Part shown: positions 59,201 through 64,000 of the stretch, in pieces
Position numbering within the stretch: position 1 is the first letter of the stretch
Layout: every line of letters starts with the position of its first letter
Origin: Aquilaria yunnanensis
Taxonomy: Eukaryota > Streptophyta > Magnoliopsida > Malvales > Thymelaeaceae
Assembly: GCA_039654915.1 (NCBI GenBank)
Contig: CM077596.1
Coordinates: 54,682,501-54,746,500, forward strand
DNA length: 64,000 bases
Direction: 5' to 3'
The notes under the pieces: generated by a model
What the model saw: the letters and a program-made list of their open reading frames with translations, nothing else
Database searches by the model: none
What the model was told of the DNA's origin: nothing
Made by a program: the position numbers and the translations under genes

Positions 59201-60310
59201 CAAGAGGACAAGGTATGTAGACTAAAGAAGTCTATCTATGGTCTTAAGCAAGCTTCAAGACAGTGGTACTTGAAGTTTCACCATGCAATCACAAACTATG
59301 GCTTTGTGATGATGCATGAAGACCATTGTGTATACTTGTACTCTTCTGGGTCTAGTTTTGCAGTATTGACTCTATATGTAGATGATATACTGATTGCAAG
59401 TAATAGGCTTGCATTGTTAAGTACCATCAAGGGATGGTTGTCTTCCACCTTTGACATGAAGGATATGGGAGAGGCTGCCTTTATTCTAGGGGTGAAGATC
59501 CTGAGGAATAGAAAGGCAAGGCTATTGGCCCTTTCTCAAGAATCTTATATTGATAAGATTCTTGCAAGGTTCAACTTAACAAATGCAAAGCCCATGAGTA
59601 CACCTCTTGCATATGGTTGCAAGATTGGAGAGGACTTATGTCCTAAGACTCCAAAGGAGAAGGAAGAGATGGCTCAGATTCCCTACCTAAGTGTCATTGG
59701 TAGCTTGATGTACGCCATGTTATGTACAAGGCCAGACATCAGCCAAGCGGTTGGTCTTTTAGCACGATATTCTTCCAACCCTGGTCTGGAGCATTGGAAG
59801 AATGTCAAGAGGATCCTAAGGTACCTCAAGGGTACTAAGGATTATTGGCTTTGTTACCAAGGTAAAGACCTTGGTTTACGTGGCTATTCTGATGCTGACT
59901 GGGGTGGGGATAGAGACTCCAGCAAGTCTACATCTGGTTATCTTTTCATGCTAAATGGTGGTGCTACTACTTGGTGTAGTAAGAAGCAAACTTGTACAGC
60001 ATTGTCCACAATGGAGGCTGAATTTGTTTCATGTGCCTCAGCTGTACAAGAAGCCCTTTGGCTAGGTTATTTCCTTAAGAATTTGGAGTCCAAGGTTTCT
60101 ATTGAGAGACCTATTACTATCTACAGTGATAGTATGGCAGCCATGGCTTATACTAAGGACCCCAAATACCATGGAAAAACCAAGCACATTAGCATGAAAT
60201 ATAACTTTGTAAGGGATGCAATTGAAGAGGGTGAAGTTAGGATTGAGTACATTTCTACAGACCTGATGGTGGCAGATCCTCTCACTAAGCCATTGCCTGG
60301 TATTGTATAG
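56294..60310 (+). CDS. copia 3 gag-pol polyprotein, intact
   Basis: This is a single open frame of 1338 residues. In order there are gag (LDGENYSIWQQKVKFIL near the N terminus), a CCHC knuckle from residue 248 (CFNCGYKGHFAKDC), an aspartic protease with DSGATDH from residue 294, an integrase zinc finger (WHERLGH...CQSC) and DDE core (TFTDDYTRFTHIY, ERKNRTLMDMVRSM), an RT with YVDD at 1028-1031, and an RNase H ending KPLPG. All expected catalytic blocks are present. This is the usual plant copia order (protease, integrase, RT, RNase H). With near-identical LTRs, the element may still be able to move; that is an inference, not shown by sequence. Confidence 0.95.
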   Translation: MACKNIVAELNRDLKLDGENYSIWQQKVKFILTEQDTLDVLTQEIMPPAEGEDKTAYEAFLKKNSMCRVTLLSTMVDEIMVEFSMLEGARTIWDSVKAKYGDVSVEKQRSMILRFENYVKRADHSMSAHLREMSRMIHQLKTAGHVLTDEQQVQAIIRSLPDEEWQLMKVNLRHNPQIMSFDDIARHLLLEAEVMALKDHSKAYVASSSIQKGWKKNGGKGGPRKGKGKVPASKKRFKKKWDISKLKCFNCGYKGHFAKDCKGPPKVHTYPSTSIVHVVSCTLLTECNSLWIVDSGATDHIAREKSWFVAYRKLSKGAKHISVGNDARLEVEGIGTCRIPIDIGYLYLIDVLYVPNICRNLISISCMLKYNYCFNFFNNSVSIIKDNQIVCTCSVNNGLYELKPTDHSVASPSCYVTEVTNEMRWHERLGHIGQDRMNKLAKGGLLGSLTKVVLPSCQSCLEGKATRKPFGKATRRGEALSLVHSDLCGPMRVESRNGFKYFITFTDDYTRFTHIYLLRNKAEALACFEKYVYLVENQVGKKIKSLRTDRGGEYTSNAFKAFCDLKGIEREFTLPWTPQQNGVSERKNRTLMDMVRSMMAKANLDITYWSDALLCTVHVLNRVPTKNVNSSPYELWKKKTPNLSYLRPWGCLAYVHITDHPLGKLGPRGRKCAFLGYAEQSRGYVFLDVSHKIGNIFDARNANFVEDEFPKVGECGDLTSLSQILDEGQPSVIRTLGTHAPTLEGVPQPRGAMALEIPVVVDQHEQDFQEEGFVQEGVEDTQGQNVEPQEMEHELPPSQPILRRSMRKFGPPKEWWILDSEANLVASEIDEPSNIEEALEGEQREEWLNAMKDELHSMHLNGVWELSDLPLGRKAIGNKWVLKIKVNSDGSIERYKARLVAKGFTQKEGVDFKDTFSPVVKFTSIRILLAIVANLDLELHQMDVKTAFLNGELSEEIYMRQPEGFVQKGQEDKVCRLKKSIYGLKQASRQWYLKFHHAITNYGFVMMHEDHCVYLYSSGSSFAVLTLYVDDILIASNRLALLSTIKGWLSSTFDMKDMGEAAFILGVKILRNRKARLLALSQESYIDKILARFNLTNAKPMSTPLAYGCKIGEDLCPKTPKEKEEMAQIPYLSVIGSLMYAMLCTRPDISQAVGLLARYSSNPGLEHWKNVKRILRYLKGTKDYWLCYQGKDLGLRGYSDADWGGDRDSSKSTSGYLFMLNGGATTWCSKKQTCTALSTMEAEFVSCASAVQEALWLGYFLKNLESKVSIERPITIYSDSMAAMAYTKDPKYHGKTKHISMKYNFVRDAIEEGEVRIEYISTDLMVADPLTKPLPGIV

Positions 60311-60943
60311 CTTGCTATTAGGAAGTTGAGTTAATTATGATCACTTTGATTGGTTGTCGAAGGTCTTAGAGAAATGAGACTGGAGTATCCTCCTTTTGGG
60401 TGATCATGTTAATTCATTGACCTAAGTAGTTGAAGCTCAAAGGAAAGACATTAAGATGGTACACGTTCACTAAATTCAATCTTGGGCCCACATATTACTG
60501 TGAGTAGTATGATAGATTGAATTGTGATTTAAATGAGTACACAATGCTTAATACAATCATGGATTTCAAGGAGTTGAAATTCAGAGAAAGAGACTGATTG
60601 TGATTAAGAAGTGTATCATATGTCTGGGGTCTGAAAGGCAAAACTTGATGTGTTCAAAAAAAAAAACTTGATGCGTTCAAGAAAGCTTGATGTGTTTAAG
60701 CAACACACTTGTACTTGATGTGTTCAAGGAAAGTTTGTAGAAGTTCAAACTATGAGGAGAGGACAATCTTCTATTGAGAGTCTAACAACCTCAATAGAAG
60801 AGACTTAGTGTGTGTGCCTTGAGGTCGCACCCACAACTCTATATATGTAGAAGTGTCTAGATTATTTCGGCTATAAGGATTAAGGAGTTTTGTTTTGAGT
60901 GGGAGCTGGGAGTTTTAAAAGCATCTTAGTGCGAGTGGGAGTT
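60311..60943 (+). other. copia 3 region between pol and 3' LTR
   Basis: This non-coding stretch contains about four short copies of CTTGATGTGTTCAAG-like sequence at 60645-60730. It ends in a purine-rich tract before the LTR. No further ORF is evident. Confidence 0.7.
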
Positions 60944-62533
60944 TGTTGGAATTCTTGGCGCACCAAGATCCTTTTAAGATAGGATTTGAGCTCGTTGAGC
61001 TAACTATAGCTTGAAAAGGTATCTAAGGCAGCTAGAAGTAGCTCCCCTTAGCTCAAGTCAGCTCACTTCAGCTATAAGTAGCTCAAAGTAGCTGGACTTC
61101 AGCTCAAGTTAGCTCAAGTCAGCTCAAGTCAGCTCACTTCAGCTTATGGTAGCTGAATGTAGCTGGACTTCAGCTCAAGTTAGCTCAAGTCAGCTCAAGT
61201 CAGCTCACTTCAGCTTATGGTAGCTGAATGTAGCTGGACTTCAGCTCAAGTCAGCTCACTTCAGCTTATGGTAGCTGAATGTAGCTGGACTTCAGCTCAA
61301 GTTAGCTCAAGTAAGCTCAAGTCAGCTCACTTCAGCTTATGGTAGCTGAATGTAGCTGGACTTCAGCTCAAGTCAGCTCACTTCAGCTTTTGGTAGCTGA
61401 GTGTAGCTGGACTTCAGTTTACTTCAGCTGAAAGCAGCTAACTCCAGCTCAAGGTCAGTTCTTGGAGCTGGACCTTAGTTCATGGTGCTAGGTTGGAGCT
61501 CAAAGGAGCTCAATGGTGCATAAGTAGCATATTGAGCTAGCTTTGTGCCAGCTCACCTTGTTTTTAGCTCAAAACCACCAAGAGACACATCTTTTGTGTA
61601 AAGGTATGTCTCTTCATCAAAAGAAATAACTCTTGGCTAAAAGAACATGTCCTTTCATCCAAAGGAAGTGTTCCTTGGGTGAATGGACATGTATATTCGG
61701 CCATAGGGTGCTTATAGCACCAAGAGTGATGTCCTTTGACTTTAAAGGACATGTATGTTCGGCCATGGAGGTGGTTGAGGTGGTTATTGCACCAAATGTG
61801 ATGTCCTTTAGACTTAAAAGACATGTATTTTCGCCCATAAGGTAGTTATGGGTGGTTATAGGCCAAAGGAAGTGTTCCTTGACTTAAAAGACATGTATTT
61901 TCGCCCATAAGGTAGTTATGGGTGGTTATAGGCCAAAGGAAGTGTTCCTTGGCTAAAAGACATGTATTTTCGCCACCATACATGACCCTTAGCCAAAGGA
62001 AGTGTTCTTTGGCTTAAAGGACACCTTTCTTGGTGTAAAGGTGTGCCTTTTGGTCATCTATAAATAGCCTTTAGTGGCTGGCCATTGAGGGGACGAATTT
62101 TACACTCAATTTGCACCATTTTTCTTGAGAGAAAAATTCCTCCTTTCATTCCTTTAAAGAGCCGAAATATTAGACACTTTCTTAGAGCATTGTGGGTGAA
62201 ATTACATTGAGATTCTTCATCTCAATTCAAGCCTCAAGGCGTATCTCTAAGATCAAGTCCTTCCTTTTCCTTTTCGGCACAAGACTATCAAAAAGGAAGG
62301 TACGCATCCTTTCTTGCTTTAGTAGCATGCTAAGGATTTAAGTTTTATGAATGATCTTAGTGGCATGCTAAGTTTGTTTGACTGGATAAGTATGTCTATA
62401 TTCATGTTGAACTCAAATAGCATGCTAGATATTGTTTTTTGAGACAATATGTATGGAAAACTTATATGCATGTGGCATATACACAAATGAATAACATAAG
62501 AGTATGTTATTATTGAGATCCTGAAAATCTTCA
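60944..62533 (+). repeat. LTR 2 of copia 3 (shared between two internal regions)
   Basis: This 1590-bp LTR matches LTR 1 except for the minisatellite length and a few base changes (for example AAGATAG in LTR 1 against AAGGTAG here). It is followed by the primer-binding site at 62536-62547, as an internal or 5' LTR would be. Confidence 0.93.
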
Positions 62534-64000
62534 ATTGGTATCAGAGCCTAGGTCATGAATATGTATATGTTACATGTTGTGAGCATGATTTAGGATCATA
62601 CATATGTGTATGATTTCGATGAAGGTTAATAAAGGATATGTGTATGAAACAATGAAGGCATGTTTATATATTTCTGATCGAATGTTATATGCATCTCTTT
62701 TGCCATATATGAGCATGTTAGAAGTTGTTTTCATACACATGTTGCTTTGTTGAGTCTTATTGTGTAAATTGAACTAAAACATGTGAATTGCATCAATGTA
62801 GATGGCTTGTAAGAATATTGTTGCTGAATTAAACCGTGACCTCAAATTGGATGGTGAAAACTATTCAATTTGGCAACAGAAAGTCAAATTCATTTTAACT
62901 GAGCAAGATACTCTTGATGTACTCACTCAAGAGATCATGCCTCCTGCTGAGGGAGAGGATAAGACTGCCTATGAGGCATTCCTAAAGAAGAACTCTATGT
63001 GTAGAGTCACTCTCCTTTCCACTATGGTGGATGAGATTATGGTGGAATTCTCCATGCTTGAGGGGGCCAGGACCATATGGGACTCTGTCAAGGCCAAGTA
63101 TGGAGATGTTTCTGTAGAGAAACAACGCTCGATGATTCTCAGGTTTGAGAATTATGTGAAGCGTGCTGATCACTCTATGAGTGCTCACTTGCGTGAGATG
63201 TCACGCATGATCCACCAACTCAAGACGGCAGGGCATGTGCTCACTGATGAGCAACAAGTGCAAGCAATAATTCGTTCCTTGCCTGATGAGGAATGGCAGT
63301 TGATGAAGGTCAACTTACGCCATAACCCTCAAATAATGTCATTTGATGACATTGCCCGTCACCTCCTCCTTGAGGCTGAGGTAATGGCCCTCAAGGACCA
63401 TTCTAAGGCATATGTTGCCTCATCTTCTATCCAGAAGGGATGGAAGAAGAATGGTGGAAAAGGAGGGCCAAGGAAGGGCAAGGGAAAAGTTCCTGCTTCT
63501 AAGAAAAGGTTCAAGAAGAAATGGGACATAAGCAAGCTAAAGTGCTTCAACTGTGGGTATAAAGGACACTTTGCAAAGGATTGCAAAGGTCCACCCAAGG
63601 TACATACATACCCTTCTACTTCCATTGTACATGTTGTGTCATGTACATTACTAACTGAGTGCAATTCTTTGTGGATTGTAGACTCGGGAGCAACAGACCA
63701 CATAGCACGGGAGAAGTCCTGGTTTGTGGCCTACAGGAAGCTCTCAAAAGGAGCTAAGCACATTTCAGTAGGAAATGATGCCAGGCTGGAAGTGGAAGGC
63801 ATAGGAACATGTAGGATTCCTATAGATATTGGATATTTGTATCTAATAGATGTATTGTATGTACCAAACATTTGTAGAAATTTGATTTCTATAAGTTGTA
63901 TGTTGAAGTACAATTATTGCTTTAATTTCTTTAATAATAGTGTGTCTATTATTAAAGATAATCAGATAGTGTGCACTTGTTCAGTTAATAATGGGCTTTA
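62534..64000 (+). mobile_element. Second copia 3 internal region, truncated by the window end
   Basis: The sequence 62534-64000 repeats 56026-57492 at 6508-bp spacing. It includes the ATG at 62802, the zinc knuckle and the protease start, and no differences were noticed by eye. It continues beyond the window. Its upstream LTR is LTR 2, so the structure is LTR-internal-LTR-internal. Confidence 0.92.

Larger units (their letters stand above)
54456..62533 (+). mobile_element. Ty1/copia LTR retrotransposon (copia 3), apparently complete and young
   Basis: The LTRs are 54456-56025 (1570 bp) and 60944-62533 (1590 bp). Both start TGTTGGAATTC and end AAAATCTTCA. The primer-binding site is at 56028-56039, and a purine-rich tract GCGAGTGGGAG precedes the 3' LTR. 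The 1338-residue gag-pol frame has no stop or shift. LTR differences are few, mainly in the AGCT minisatellite and one or two single-base changes. The 3' LTR runs directly into a second internal region, so no right-hand target duplication is visible. Confidence 0.94.

Overview
This window looks like nuclear DNA from a flowering plant, most likely a eudicot. Spliced genes with GT-AG introns are set in AT-rich intergenic DNA, and most of the sequence is LTR retrotransposon, MITE or tandem repeat. The host proteins (a BPA1-like RRM protein, a DDX41/RH35-type DEAD-box helicase, an organellar bL25-like ribosomal protein, a type I M-gamma MADS-box factor and an RWD-RING-IBR-RING E3 ligase) all have familiar plant counterparts. 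The retroelements use the usual plant initiator-tRNA-Met primer site (TGGTATCAGAGC). I could not name the species.

Layout. 0-12 kb is the gene-rich part: BPA1-like gene (+, 345-2793, five exons), RH35-like helicase (+, 5615-7956, two exons) and bL25-like gene (-, 8672-11597, three exons). 12.07-12.40 kb is a broken calmodulin-like gene fragment. 12.4-18.06 kb is a decayed Ty3/gypsy element that was hit by a 1.4-kb solo LTR and by a MITE. 18.1-31.1 kb holds dispersed copies of a tandem repeat (period about 710-755 bp). Each fuller copy carries about 90-110 bp resembling the start-codon region of the bL25 gene in this same window. The array is interrupted by minisatellites, by a TIR-bounded segment holding a carboxylesterase pseudogene, and by a Ty1/copia element (22316-28212). 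That copia element contains a second solo LTR of the same family as the one at 13.7 kb.

32-46.9 kb has a Stowaway MITE, an intronless MADS-box gene (-, 33684-34469), the seven-exon RBR E3 ligase (-, 36909-42022), a 1.26-kb TIR transposon placed just upstream of that gene's TATA box, and a stack of nested MITEs. 46.9-51.8 kb is a second copia element, with non-canonical TA...CA termini. 54.46-64 kb is a third copia family, young, with a complete 1338-residue gag-pol frame. It is arranged as LTR-internal-LTR-internal and runs off the window end, so it is either a tandem array or an assembly duplication.

The host genes are not an operon or a pathway; they are ordinary neighbours. What stands out is the order of transposon insertions, which can be read from nesting and target-site duplications, and the recycling of gene pieces (bL25 5' end, carboxylesterase, calmodulin-like) inside repeats. 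All exon boundaries were placed by eye from splice consensus, reading frame and family knowledge; no alignment or transcript evidence was available.
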